From positions 1-64,000 of the forward strand of contig JAJOJL010000060.1 of the NCBI GenBank assembly GCA_021208645.1: 64,000 nucleotides of DNA. Reading direction: 5' to 3'. The notes under the pieces are model-generated. The model had not been told where the DNA came from and searched no databases. It saw only the letters and a list, made by a program, of their open reading frames with translations. Below, piece by piece: positions 16,892-25,567 of the stretch (positions within the stretch are counted from its first letter, which is position 1; every line of letters starts with the position of its first letter). The position numbers and the translations under genes are program-made. This DNA is from Bacillus sp. (in: firmicutes) (GTDB lineage Bacteria; Bacillota; Bacilli; Bacillales; Salisediminibacteriaceae).

Positions 16892-18312
16892 TATGATTTT
16901 CTTCGTTTCCCCCACAAAACTGTACCGGCAATTCCGCCAATGGTAACGAAGAGGAGGGTGGCTCCAACGAGATATGGTACATAGTAACCGTATCTATTGT
17001 TTAAGCTACCACCAAAGCGATCTAAGACTGTCACAGTTCTATCCCCATAAAGGGAAAAGGATAAATCCTTTTCAGGCAGCTTCGGAAAAAATCCATAATA
17101 CTCCTGGTTGCCCACTTCCTCTAATTCAAAATTACTTTCCACAATAAAAGGTGCTTCGTCTGGTGTCTTTATCGTAATATGTAAATCTTCAAAACTACTC
17201 CAGTTATTGGCCGGGTTTAAAATATATTCAATGGTATAAAGGGGCATTGCTGTTTGTGTCTGATCCATCGTCCCTGCCGCTTCATACTGAACACTCACTT
17301 CCTGCATTGTCTCCGGCGGAAACTCGACTGTATAAACGACCGAGAATATCCGTTCATAATATTGTTTTTCCAAAAGCTCGAAGTCTGAGCTAAAGCCTCC
17401 CATGTATTCAAAGGACTCATCAAGGGCTCTGGCAAAAATGTTGTACAGCTGATTAGGCGCCATGACATTACTGTATCGGCCTTCGCTGTTTTCTTCCATA
17501 AAAAGCTGGAGATACTCCTTCACCATAATTTCCTCTTTTGAGATGGTGTACCCATCGGATTCTGTTTGCTGGTCTGGTCCATCCTCAGAAAAAGCAAGCA
17601 CCGTATAGTCTATATCCTCCCCTAAAGCAAATAGGTGCAGCGTGCACTGGTCATCAAAGCACCAGGTGGACACGTCAATTTTTCCGTTATCATAGCCATA
17701 ACCGTTAAAGCCTTTGGAAAAAACCTTTGTTTTCTCCTCATCAATGGCAAAATCAATTGCTACTTTTATCTGTTCTCCAGGTTTAGATTCTATTTGAATT
17801 TCATGAAGGATGCCCATTTCCTCAGGGGAAAAATGCTTCGCTTCATACGGTAACGTTGTAATGGTACTGAGGATTGTTGCAAAATCATAGTTTACTTCTT
17901 GATCCATGCCGCCGTAGTTGTTAACAACACCGCCAAGGAATAATTCGAAGTCAATTTCCGAGCCATCGACCAATATAGAGATAGTGTCTGCTGAAAAGGC
18001 ATTAAGGTGACTGACAAACGGGAAAACCATTTGCACCGACTGAGTTGTGTCGGTCGGATTGTACATGGCATACGTGGCGGAAATGTTCCCGTTTATGGTG
18101 TGGGCAAAATTCTCGCTGTTGGAAAAATCAAATAGCAGATCTTCTCGGTGGACCTCAATAGGTGAATTCTCATCAATCACCAACACGTCTGAAGAAGGGT
18201 GATGATACCAATAGGTAGGACCAGAGTTTGCAAGACTAGTAAAAGGGATATTGAGAGAAGCGAACACAATAAATATTAATAGCAACAGAGGCATAGATTT
18301 GAATATTTTCAT
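16891..18312 (-). CDS. exported, membrane-anchored protein of unknown function (473 aa)
   Basis: N-terminal signal peptide (SMPLLLLIFIVFASLNIPFT) and one C-terminal membrane helix (VPYLVGATLLFVTIGGIAG) followed by WGKRRKS give an extracytoplasmic ~400-residue domain. That domain is acidic and aromatic-rich, with SVQMVFPFVSHLNAFSADTI, reminiscent of bacterial exported proteins that follow a vault-IT/DUF4424-like beta pattern, but I cannot place it. AAAAGGAG precedes the ATG. It is monocistronic; repeats lie on both sides. Lipid, wall or stress-related roles are all possible. Confidence 0.7.
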   Translation of the reverse strand: MKIFKSMPLLLLIFIVFASLNIPFTSLANSGPTYWYHHPSSDVLVIDENSPIEVHREDLLFDFSNSENFAHTINGNISATYAMYNPTDTTQSVQMVFPFVSHLNAFSADTISILVDGSEIDFELFLGGVVNNYGGMDQEVNYDFATILSTITTLPYEAKHFSPEEMGILHEIQIESKPGEQIKVAIDFAIDEEKTKVFSKGFNGYGYDNGKIDVSTWCFDDQCTLHLFALGEDIDYTVLAFSEDGPDQQTESDGYTISKEEIMVKEYLQLFMEENSEGRYSNVMAPNQLYNIFARALDESFEYMGGFSSDFELLEKQYYERIFSVVYTVEFPPETMQEVSVQYEAAGTMDQTQTAMPLYTIEYILNPANNWSSFEDLHITIKTPDEAPFIVESNFELEEVGNQEYYGFFPKLPEKDLSFSLYGDRTVTVLDRFGGSLNNRYGYYVPYLVGATLLFVTIGGIAGTVLWGKRRKS

Positions 18313-18335
18313 CCTAATTTCTCCTTTTGGTTGTA

Positions 18336-18370
18336 CGGGTGGTGCCTGTCACCACCCGGAAATTGTCGAA
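18336..18370 (+). repeat. full-arm PAL-A
   Basis: CGGGTGGTG/CACCACCCG stem with GAAATTGTCGAA foot, 23 nt upstream of the minus-strand exported-protein ATG. The native AAAAGGAG site lies between repeat and start. Confidence 0.8.
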
Positions 18371-18406
18371 TTAGCAACGAACGAAACATTGAAAAATGGC
18401 AAAATG

Positions 18407-18964
18407 CTACTCTAATTCTTCTTCCTCTTCATAATACCCGCGAAGGGTAAAATACGATTCTGCTAGAGTGTCACCATAGCCCCAACCAATACCACTTGCC
18501 ATTTCTGCAATGTGATCGAGTCGTTCTCTAAATAGTTCGTAATAGTTCGCATTTTTAATGCAAGCTTCCACGACTTTGTTATACATTGTCAGCATGCTGT
18601 TATAAATGGTGCGTCAATGTCGCCATATGCGCTGGTAAACTCTGTTCCTAATTCCACATAATAAAGCATGAGATCTGTCGTTTTTACTTCGTTGCTCGTC
18701 ATCTTCTGGAACTCAGTAATCGCTTTTTTAGCTTCTGAAAGTCGTAATTTTGCGTCGCCTCGATTCGGGAAAAACTCCTCGTTTATTCTTTGTTTTGTTT
18801 TCTCAAAGAAAGCGTCGATTGCCTCTTCTCCCATAAACTTATTGGATAAAAATTGTTGTATATCGTTATTGACCTTGTACATGTCACCGATCAATTGGAT
18901 TAATTCTTTCTGGTCTAATGTTTTAAGTTGTTTTTTTTAATTCCGTTAATTTAATTTTTGTCAT
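18407..18964 (-). pseudogene. DUF6155-like protein, two frameshifts
   Basis: The real start is ATG 18964 (MTKIKLTELKK) with GAGGTG 6 nt upstream, which the track misses because an A8 run (T8 at 18931-18938) shifts the frame. Removing one base gives QLKTLDQKELIQLIGDMYKV, continuing through 18894. A second shift near 18600 (one T lost in ...DIDAPFYNS) joins MLTMYNKVVEACIKNANYYE to TAG-proximal ...EEEEELE. The repaired length is ~185 aa, and the 'K.teLKK.LK.L...EL' start is typical of DUF6155. Soluble helical protein, function unknown. Confidence 0.65.
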
Positions 18965-19017
18965 TGCTTGCACCTCATTCGTATAAATTCTACTAATGTT
19001 TAACCTTATTATAAATT

Positions 19018-19031
19018 TCCGGGTGGTGCCT
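19018..19031 (+). repeat. PAL-A left-arm fragment
   Basis: CCGGGTGGTGCCT only; the right arm and foot are absent. The break coincides with the start of a segment that looks foreign (19040-19208). Confidence 0.5.
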
Positions 19032-19039
19032 AGTTTAGT

Positions 19040-19208
19040 AAATAGATCAAGATAATAAAAAAGGTCACCGTTTTCTAGTATAGAAGCACCTATCACAGAA
19101 CTTCTAACATACTATCCCACCAAAGGAGAGAAAACGATGACTCAATTTATATTCAAACATATTCCAAGGAAAAATGGAAGTAGATACGCAATATTTATAG
19201 AATAGTTC
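19040..19208 (+). other. possible insertion-sequence left-end remnant
   Basis: A GGAGAG site precedes a 22-codon ORF at 19137 (MTQFIFKHIPRKNGSRYAIF). This resembles the first residues of some IS transposases that begin with a basic 'KNG..Y' block. The ORF stops just before a PAL-A. No terminal repeats or catalytic residues are visible, so this is only a suggestion. Confidence 0.2.
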
Positions 19209-19209
19209 C

Positions 19210-19331
19210 CCGGGTGGTGCCTGTCACCACCCGGTTTTTGTCGAAGAGGAAGCAGCGTAGAACCGTCTGAGACATGTGGAAAAGGGAAAAGCCCCCTTCT
19301 TTCACATGTCTCGAACCTTCCCCCGTGTTTT
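19210..19331 (+). repeat. full-arm PAL-A (T5) + partially deleted MITE
   Basis: CCGGGTGGTGCCTGTCACC + ACCCGGTTTTTGTCGAA (19210-19245), then GAAGCAGCGTAGAACCGTC joined straight to the last MITE hairpin (GAGACATGTGGAAAAGGG... / ...TTTCACATGTCTC) and CCGTGTTTT. It is an intermediate between the full MITE and minimal PAL-B. Confidence 0.75.
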
Positions 19332-19439
19332 TTATACTTTCGGATAATATGTATTTGCGGTTCTTCAGTATATAATTTAATCAATATTTTTTTGCTTTTT
19401 AAAGCTTGTAAAATTTCTACAATAAGGGAGTTGGTTTTA

Positions 19440-19856
19440 TTGAAAATAAAGTTGTTTTTACTCGTCTTCGTTGTTGCACTGATGTTGGCTGGTTGCGGCG
19501 GTTCAGGGGCATCAGAAACTGCAGCGAACCATGATTTAGAATTCGAAGGTGGCGTTGAAGATGTTGTACCGATGCCTGCAGATGCGACTATTCAGATGGT
19601 GATTGATAATGATGACAGCCACGCGATTATGTTTAGGCCTAACCTCACTTATACTGAATTTGTTGAATTTTATTCGGAAAGATTGTCATCCAATGGTTGG
19701 ACCATTACTGAAGAGAGACTTCCTGAAAGTGCAGAAGGAGAGCGGGAGGGAGATTGGACTGCGGAAGGCCACGGTACGACGATTATGGTGTCTTTCACAG
19801 CCTTTGGCGGCCCAGACTCAACCATGATAAACGGCTTTTTGTTTGTTGAGAAATAG
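19440..19856 (+). CDS. small secreted lipoprotein (138 aa)
   Basis: The start is taken at TTG 19440, 9 nt after AAGGGAG, giving a compact signal KIKLFLLVFVVALMLAGC with a lipobox (LAGC) for diacylglyceryl modification at Cys. The mature part has a short acidic linker and one ~95-residue domain with VDNDDSHAIMFRPNLTYTEF and ...YSERLSSNGWTI. That pattern ('f..fY...L...GW....') is seen in many small Gram-positive surface lipoproteins. Monocistronic, with PAL-A 11 nt after the stop. Ligand unknown. Confidence 0.75.
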   Translation: MKIKLFLLVFVVALMLAGCGGSGASETAANHDLEFEGGVEDVVPMPADATIQMVIDNDDSHAIMFRPNLTYTEFVEFYSERLSSNGWTITEERLPESAEGEREGDWTAEGHGTTIMVSFTAFGGPDSTMINGFLFVEK

Positions 19857-19867
19857 GTAGTGTGCAA

Positions 19868-19920
19868 CCCGGGTGGTGCCTGTCACCACCCGGGTTTTGT
19901 CGGATAGGAAGTGAGGAACC
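19868..19920 (+). repeat. full-arm PAL-A with T4 tail + PAL-B scrap
   Basis: CCCGGGTGGTG/CACCACCCGGG 11-bp stem, then TTTTGTCGGA and GAAGTGAGGAACCGCC. Hairpin plus T run just after a plus-strand gene would serve as an intrinsic terminator. Confidence 0.75.
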
Positions 19921-20060
19921 GCCTTTGTATAAAAATTTTGAATTTTGCAAAATAAAAAGCTTTATTTTTACTATAGTTATGGTAGAATTTATTTGACTAG
20001 GAGAAGGATTTATCTAGTTAAAGTTTTTTCAAAATTCAAACAATAGGGAGGTTATGGTTG

Positions 20061-21401
20061 ATGTTACAGCAAAAAGATTCGGGGTCAGGTTTGTCTAATC
20101 GTGAACAATGGGTATCGAGAAATGGTTTTATCCTTGCGGCTGTCGGTTCGGCAGTAGGATTAGGGAACATCTGGGGTTTTTCTTTCGCCCTTGGTACACA
20201 AGGGGGAGCGGCATTTTTACTTATTTATCTTATTTGTATTGTTTTTGTTGGTTACCCATTAATGATGGCAGAATTCACTATCGGACGTAAGGCGCAAAGT
20301 GACACGGTTGGATCATTCCAAAAGCTTGCACCAGGAAAACCATGGTTTTTTGCAGGTATATTTGGTGTAATAGCATCATTTCTAATCATGGCGTTTTATC
20401 CTGTTATCGGAGCTTGGGTTTTAAAGTATATTCAAGTTTATCTTTTCGGTGGTATTGGGGCTACTGCTTCCGGGGATTTCTTCGGGGCTTTTACAACTTC
20501 CAATGAAGTATTCATATGGCACTTGTTATTTATGGGATTCACTCTAGGAATTGTTATTTTAGGCGTGAAATCAGGTATCGAGAAAGCCAATAAGATTTTA
20601 CTTCCTGCCTTAGCTATTATGATTTTAGGCTTAGCAGTTTTTGCCTTAACGCAAAATGGGGCATCTGAAGGATTGGCATTTATGTTTTCACCAACATGGG
20701 CATCTTTTACTAATAGTGGTGTTTGGTTGGCGGCTATGGGGCAAGCATTTTTCTCCCTTAGCTTAGGGATGGGCGCATTGATTACGTATGCAAGTTATTT
20801 AAAGAAAGAAGACCAACTTCCAAAAGCAGCGGGAACTGTTGTTACGTTAGATACGTTAATCGCTGTTATGGCAGGGGTAATGATTTTTCCAGCCGTATTT
20901 GCATTTGGGTTAGACCCGGCAGGCGGTGGAGGACTTGTTTTCGTAACGATGCCGAATGTTTTTGAATCCATGACTGGCGGAATTATTTTCGGATTAGTCT
21001 TCTATGTACTTTTAGCATTTGCAGCCATTTCTTCAGCTGTGTCCCTGTTAGAGGTACCGGTAGCTTATTTCATGAATAAGTTTCAGATTACTCGTAAACT
21101 ATCTACGTTGATAGTTGGTGGAATCATGTTCGTTACAGGATTACCGATTGCTTTCAACCTTTTCGGTTGGTACAACGTAGATAATGTGTATGGCCTTGCT
21201 GCTTCTTTCTTCCTGCCACTTGGGGGACTTATTATTAGCTTGTTTGTTGGCTGGGGATGGAGCAAAAACGAAGTGCTTAAGGATTCAGACTTTGGTCAAA
21301 GCACGATTGGGCAAGTTTGGATTTTCCTGCTGAAATTCGTAATTCCAGTCCTTATCACCGTTCTATTCATTCAAAAAGCAATGGAGTATCTAGGGTTCTA
21401 G
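20061..21401 (+). CDS. sodium:neurotransmitter symporter (NSS/SNF) family protein (446 aa)
   Basis: A LeuT-fold Na+-coupled amino-acid transporter. TM1 carries the diagnostic GSAVGLGNIWGFSF with unwound substrate/Na+ site. TM6 region: FFSLSLGMGALITYASYL. About 11-12 helices are visible, and the N-terminus NREQWVSRNGFILAAV is typical. The preferred start is ATG 20061, 9 nt after AGGGAGG. The substrate could be a hydrophobic or aromatic amino acid. Downstream, PAL-A with T5 and PAL-B separate it from convergent truA. Confidence 0.88.
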   Translation: MLQQKDSGSGLSNREQWVSRNGFILAAVGSAVGLGNIWGFSFALGTQGGAAFLLIYLICIVFVGYPLMMAEFTIGRKAQSDTVGSFQKLAPGKPWFFAGIFGVIASFLIMAFYPVIGAWVLKYIQVYLFGGIGATASGDFFGAFTTSNEVFIWHLLFMGFTLGIVILGVKSGIEKANKILLPALAIMILGLAVFALTQNGASEGLAFMFSPTWASFTNSGVWLAAMGQAFFSLSLGMGALITYASYLKKEDQLPKAAGTVVTLDTLIAVMAGVMIFPAVFAFGLDPAGGGGLVFVTMPNVFESMTGGIIFGLVFYVLLAFAAISSAVSLLEVPVAYFMNKFQITRKLSTLIVGGIMFVTGLPIAFNLFGWYNVDNVYGLAASFFLPLGGLIISLFVGWGWSKNEVLKDSDFGQSTIGQVWIFLLKFVIPVLITVLFIQKAMEYLGF

Positions 21402-21408
21402 CGTGGAA

Positions 21409-21473
21409 CCGGGTGGTGCCTGTCACCACCCGGTTTTTGTCGAAATGGAAGCGGGGGAACAGTCCCCTGCTTC
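21409..21473 (+). repeat. full-arm PAL-A (T5) + PAL-B filling a convergent gap
   Basis: PAL-A 21409-21444 (10-bp stem, TTTTTGTCGAA), then PAL-B 21448-21473 (GAAGCGGGGGAAC/AGTCCCCTGCTTC). It starts 7 nt after the symporter stop and ends on the base adjacent to the truA stop codon, so the whole convergent gap is repeat. Confidence 0.85.
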
Positions 21474-22211
21474 CTAGAATTCAACCTTTTCTAAGTACAA
21501 CCCGTAAGGCTCAGCGATTCGGTCTCCTGTTTGATTTCGTTGTTTCGAAGCAAGGATGTCAGGAATTGAAGCTTGCGTTATGTCCCCTAAGCCAACACCA
21601 ATCAGCGTCCCTACCATTTTTCGCACCATATTATAAAGAAACCCGTTTCCGTTCACTCGTATTTCAATAAGCCCTTCGTTTTCTTCTATGTCTATGGAAT
21701 AGATTATTCGAACATTGGACTTCTTCTTCGATTTGGCATTAGTAAAAGCCGTAAAGTCATGCTCACCGATAAAATGAGAGCTTGCCTTACGCATTTCCGT
21801 AATATTTAAGGGTTTATTAACGTGCATGGTGTGTTTTCGTAAAAAGGGATTTAAGTAATCCTTATTCCATATCTTGTAAAGGTACGTTTTTGCCTTCGTA
21901 TTATACCTAGCATGAAACCGTTCTGGTGCTTCCGAAACGTGAGCAATGCTAATGTCCTGGGGCAAATAGTGGTTTAAATAAGATTTTATTTTTGCCTCGC
22001 TGAGCCGTGCTTTTGTATGGAAGTTCGCTACTTGCTCAAGGGCGTGTACCCCCGCATCGGTTCGGCTACTGCCAATGATCTCTATTTTTTCCCCAATCAT
22101 TTCAGATAACACATGTTCAATTTTTCCTTGAATCGTATTTTCCGTATTACCAAGGCGCTGCCACCCCTTATACCGACTACCATCATACTGAATGTTTAAC
22201 TTATAATTCAT
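21474..22211 (-). CDS. truA: tRNA pseudouridine synthase TruA (245 aa)
   Basis: Isomerises uridines 38-40 in the tRNA anticodon stem. The N-terminus NYKLNIQYDGSRYKGWQ, the catalytic Asp in SSRTDAGVHA and the C-terminal FLYNMVRKMVGTLIGVG are all canonical, and the length is right. True start ATG 22211. The track's GTG start lies within PAL-A. There is no native Shine-Dalgarno: the sequence upstream of the ATG is the reverse complement of PAL-A, and its GGTGGTGA, 8 nt before ATG, differs from GGAGGTGA at one base. It is not next to ribosomal-protein genes, so it is probably a second, stand-alone truA copy. Confidence 0.9.
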   Translation of the reverse strand: MNYKLNIQYDGSRYKGWQRLGNTENTIQGKIEHVLSEMIGEKIEIIGSSRTDAGVHALEQVANFHTKARLSEAKIKSYLNHYLPQDISIAHVSEAPERFHARYNTKAKTYLYKIWNKDYLNPFLRKHTMHVNKPLNITEMRKASSHFIGEHDFTAFTNAKSKKKSNVRIIYSIDIEENEGLIEIRVNGNGFLYNMVRKMVGTLIGVGLGDITQASIPDILASKQRNQTGDRIAEPYGLYLEKVEF

Positions 22212-22212
22212 C

Positions 22213-22241
22213 GTGCCTGTCACCACCCGGAATTTGTCGAA
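22213..22241 (+). repeat. PAL-A forming the truA leader
   Basis: GTGCCTGTCACCACCCGG + AATTTGTCGAA. Only one base separates it from the truA ATG on the other strand, so it replaces the usual ribosome-binding region. Confidence 0.85.
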
Positions 22242-22458
22242 TACTACTTGTATTGGTTATTGTTTCCTTTGTCTTTAGGTTTAATAACTACAACTGAAAG
22301 GAAACCTATGATCCAACTTAGGTTAATTTTATCATAAGCGGAGAGGGCTTGCTTTATGTTGAGGTGGTTGGTTGCTCGGAGTGTTTTTGGATAGAAGGAT
22401 GGAGCTTTTTCTGACGAGCATGTTCGGGTGTGCACATGGATGGTGACATCGGGGGCTT
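22242..22458. other. non-coding spacer between truA and the GDSL gene
   Basis: The minus-strand track ORF here (80 aa, proline/serine/histidine-rich) has no ribosome binding site and ends inside repeat sequence; I do not call it. No RNA structure recognised. Confidence 0.4.
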
Positions 22459-22495
22459 GACCACTGTCACCACCCGATGGCACCACCCGGTTTGT
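22459..22495 (+). repeat. degenerate PAL-A with duplicated right arm
   Basis: ACCACTGTCACCACCCGATG + GCACCACCCGGTTTG: two right-arm copies in tandem and no TCGA. It lies 6 nt from the GDSL gene stop. Confidence 0.55.
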
Positions 22496-22501
22496 TAGGT
22501 T

Positions 22502-23284
22502 TTACCTCTGCCTCCAACCTTTTGTTCTCGTCAAGGACTTCCAGAATTCCTTTGCGACGCCTTCATATCCTGCTTGGGTAAGGTGGATGTCGAAGTCAGT
22601 AAGGTAAGTATCTGCATTTTTTTCTACTAAACTTGCGGTTGCCACAAAATGAACGTTGTCCATTTCTGTTGCCATCTGCTCTAGTGAATTGTTAAATTGA
22701 GTAGCAACTCGATCAAAACGATTTTTAAAAGAGTCGGGCTGGTCATATAAAAGAACGGGGTTATAGTAACCCATGACATAAATTTGTACGTCATTATCGT
22801 TAACGGATTGGATTGTATTAAGGATTGTTCGAGTATTAGCTAATGCTGTATTAATGACTGGTTGAATCCAAGAATCGGGTAAGCCAAGGAAAAGCAAAGG
22901 TAGGGCATCGTTGGCACCAATGTTTAGTGTAAGGATGTCGGCTTGCTGAACTTCCGCAACTATTGTAGCATTATTTAACTGACTCAAAACACTCCATGTT
23001 GTATAGCCTGGTACTGCAAAATTAGTCAATTCTGTAGTGTAGTTGGATTGCTCAAGACGGGCTTGTAAGTACTCAGGGTAACCATCCAAAAGTTGAAAAC
23101 TTCCGCCAGGCACAGGTGTGTAACCGGCTGCTAGTGAATCTCCCAGCGCCACAAACTGTAACGTATCATGTTTAACATTTTTTGCTGCAACCGCTGAAGG
23201 AGCAACTAACGAAAACAATAACAAAAGGGATACCATTACCAACAATGCTTGTCTACTTCGTTTTTGCTTTACCAAATAAAACAC
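22502..23284 (-). CDS. secreted GDSL/SGNH esterase-lipase (260 aa)
   Basis: A SGNH hydrolase acting outside the cell on esters. Signal peptide VMVSLLLLFSLVAPSAVAA. Block I FVALGDSLAAGYTP (nucleophile Ser), block III LNIGANDAL (Asn), block V DFDIHLTQAGY (Asp...His), with Gly in block II (AVPGYTT). A basic N-terminus (KQKRSRQ) is typical of Sec export. The nearest known class is the YpmR-like/lysophospholipase-like SGNH family. Monocistronic, reading away from sqhC. Confidence 0.85.
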   Translation of the reverse strand: MFYLVKQKRSRQALLVMVSLLLLFSLVAPSAVAAKNVKHDTLQFVALGDSLAAGYTPVPGGSFQLLDGYPEYLQARLEQSNYTTELTNFAVPGYTTWSVLSQLNNATIVAEVQQADILTLNIGANDALPLLFLGLPDSWIQPVINTALANTRTILNTIQSVNDNDVQIYVMGYYNPVLLYDQPDSFKNRFDRVATQFNNSLEQMATEMDNVHFVATASLVEKNADTYLTDFDIHLTQAGYEGVAKEFWKSLTRTKGWRQR

Positions 23285-23544
23285 CTCTTTTTCTGAAAAG
23301 TTTAAATTTTAAAACTTTGAGTCTATGGATAAATTGTATTTCTCTTAATCTATCTTTTCAATTAAATCTGTACGACAAATTCAACTGATTTTTGCTATAG
23401 GAAATCCAAACTATAGGGAAAGATGGAACTATTTGGTCTTTTTTGCATCCAACTTAAGGTTTCGGCCCATGCCCTTCCATGTATACCCGAGAATTACTGT
23501 GAATATAGTAGATTGACAGCAATTATGGGGGGCGGGATGTGTAA

Positions 23545-25428
23545 ATGAAAGAGGCTGTTGAGGCTGAAATCAGTAGACTTGTTTCACAAATAAAAGAGGA
23601 CCAGAATCCAGATGGATCATGGTCCCATTGCTTTGAAACTTCAGTGGCCATAGATGCTTACATGATTATTTTGCTAAAATCACTCCGGTGGGATGATAAT
23701 GATCTAATTAGGAAGTTGGTGAGGAGGATTGAAGACAAGCAGTCCAATCATGGTTCGTGGAAGGCGTATCCTGATGAACAAGGGGGAAACCTTTCCTTAA
23801 CAATTGAAGCTTATTATGCCCTCCTTGCTTCTGGCGTTCGGAAAAAAACGGATGAGAATATGAAAAAAGCGGAAGTTTTCATTACGGGGAAAGGTGGCCT
23901 TAAGGAGGCTACTACCCTCACAAAGGTCATTTTAGCAGTTACAGGTCAATTACCATGGCCGAAGTTTATTCCAATACCAATAGAATTTTTGCTGCTGCCT
24001 CCTACTGCACCCATCAGCTTTTATGATTTCTCAGGATATGCTAGGGTTCATATCACTCCAATGCTAGTTGTTGCTGACAGGAAATTTGTTTTGAAAATGC
24101 CAGAATCAGCGGATCTTTCCCATTTAAACCTGCAAAGAGATGGGGGAGAGGATTGGTTTTTTCAAAAAAGAAGCCATGAATCTCGATCGTGTGTGGAATA
24201 TATTGAGCATACGGTAAAAAAATTGATCGGTTTGCCAAAGGAGCTACATGAAAAGGGTTTAAAGCGGGCCGAAAAATTCATGCTGAAAAGAATTGAAAAG
24301 GACGGAACCCTTTATAGTTACTTTATACCAACATTTCTAATGATATATGCCTTAATTGCCCTTGGCTATTCGAAAGAGGATAGGGTGGTAAAAAATGGGA
24401 TTAAAGGGTTAAAATCATTAGCTTGCGAAAGCCACGATCAAACGATGCTCCAACTAACTACCGCAGGTGTATGGAATACGGCTCTCCTGTCACATGCTCT
24501 GCAATCGGCAGGGGTTTCCTATAATGATCCTACAGTCAGCAAATCCCTTGAATATTTAGTGGAACGACAACATGAAAAGTACGGGGACTGGAAGATTCGC
24601 AATCCAAATGTATTACCAGGAGGATGGGGTTTTTCAAACATTAATACCATAAATCCAGATGTTGATGATACAACGGCCGCCTTACGGGCAATTCGCCGAT
24701 CTGCTGCAAAACAGGCAGACTACAAAGGAAGTTGGTATAAAGGAGTAAACTGGGTTTTGTCCATGCAAAATGATGATGGGGGCTGGCCTGCTTTTGAGAA
24801 AAATACGGACAATGAAATCTTAACTTGGCTTCCCATTGAAGGGTCAGAGCACGTGAGTATTGATCCGTCCAGTGCCGATTTGACGGGACGTACGTTAGAG
24901 TTTTTAGGTCGTGATATTGGGTTGACGGTGGAGCATCATCAAGTGAAAGACGCCGTAGCTTGGTTAAAGGAAAATCAAGAGAAGGACGGCTCTTGGTACG
25001 GACGGTGGGGAATTACGTATATTTATGGAACATGGGCCGCCGTTACGGGGATGAAGGCGGTGGGGGTCAGGAGTGACGATCCTTCAATTGGAAAAGGGGC
25101 TAACTGGCTGTTGAAGATTCAAAATAAAGACGGAGGCTGGGGGGAATCTTGTGGGAGTGATGTGGAGAAACGTTACGTTTCCCTTCGAGAGAGTACTCCT
25201 GTTCAGACGGCCTGGGCGTTAGATGCGTTGATAGCAGTATTTGATCAACCGACGGACGCCATCAATCGCGGGGTGGCTTGTTTACTCGATCTGCTACAAA
25301 AACGAAATTGGACCTATTCTTACCCGAACGGTGGAGGCCTGCCAGGCAGCTTTTATTTTTATTACCACAGCTATAATTTTATTTGGCCTCTCGTAACCCT
25401 AAGTCATTATATGAAGAAATACCAGTAG
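23545..25428 (+). CDS. sqhC: squalene-hopene/sporulenol cyclase family terpene cyclase (627 aa)
   Basis: A class II triterpene/sesquarterpene cyclase, monotopic on the membrane. The protonating DxDD motif is NPDVDDTTAAL. Several QW motifs are visible (QNDDGGWPAFE, QEKDGSWYGRWG, QNKDGGWGESC). The N-terminus (QIKEDQNPDGSWSHCFE), the PPTAPISFYDFSGYARVH block and the short length fit Bacillus SqhC (sporulenol synthase, acting on tetraprenyl-beta-curcumene) better than hopanoid-producing enzymes. Start ATG 23545, after a G-rich GGGGGGCGGGATGTGTAA leader. No isoprenoid partner genes lie beside it. Product assignment is inference; sporulation-linked expression is likely. Confidence 0.85.
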   Translation: MKEAVEAEISRLVSQIKEDQNPDGSWSHCFETSVAIDAYMIILLKSLRWDDNDLIRKLVRRIEDKQSNHGSWKAYPDEQGGNLSLTIEAYYALLASGVRKKTDENMKKAEVFITGKGGLKEATTLTKVILAVTGQLPWPKFIPIPIEFLLLPPTAPISFYDFSGYARVHITPMLVVADRKFVLKMPESADLSHLNLQRDGGEDWFFQKRSHESRSCVEYIEHTVKKLIGLPKELHEKGLKRAEKFMLKRIEKDGTLYSYFIPTFLMIYALIALGYSKEDRVVKNGIKGLKSLACESHDQTMLQLTTAGVWNTALLSHALQSAGVSYNDPTVSKSLEYLVERQHEKYGDWKIRNPNVLPGGWGFSNINTINPDVDDTTAALRAIRRSAAKQADYKGSWYKGVNWVLSMQNDDGGWPAFEKNTDNEILTWLPIEGSEHVSIDPSSADLTGRTLEFLGRDIGLTVEHHQVKDAVAWLKENQEKDGSWYGRWGITYIYGTWAAVTGMKAVGVRSDDPSIGKGANWLLKIQNKDGGWGESCGSDVEKRYVSLRESTPVQTAWALDALIAVFDQPTDAINRGVACLLDLLQKRNWTYSYPNGGGLPGSFYFYYHSYNFIWPLVTLSHYMKKYQ

Positions 25429-25440
25429 CGGTGCCGGTAG

Positions 25441-25471
25441 CGGTGCCTGTCACCACCCGGTTTTTGTCGAA
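25441..25471 (+). repeat. PAL-A (T5 foot) after sqhC
   Basis: CGGTGCCTGTCACCACCCGG + TTTTTGTCGAA, preceded by an extra CGGTGCCGGTAG half-unit. It begins 12 nt after the sqhC stop. Confidence 0.8.
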
Positions 25472-25514
25472 AGGCGTCCCCTCTCTCAGAGGAATGAGAA
25501 TATCTTTTCAATGA

Positions 25515-25553
25515 AAAATCCTCACAGTCTCTTATTGCCTCTGTGAGGATTTT
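25515..25553. terminator. bidirectional intrinsic terminator
   Basis: AAAATCCTCACAG and CTGTGAGGATTTT (13 bp) around a 13-nt loop, A-rich on one side and T-rich on the other. It lies between convergent sqhC and the cytochrome gene. It is unrelated to the PAL families. Confidence 0.85.
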
Positions 25554-25567
25554 CCTACTCTATTATT

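Noticed and set aside
22244-22486. Minus-strand ORF of 80 aa between truA and the GDSL gene
   Set aside because: Starts inside a degenerate PAL-A, no ribosome binding site, low-complexity composition.
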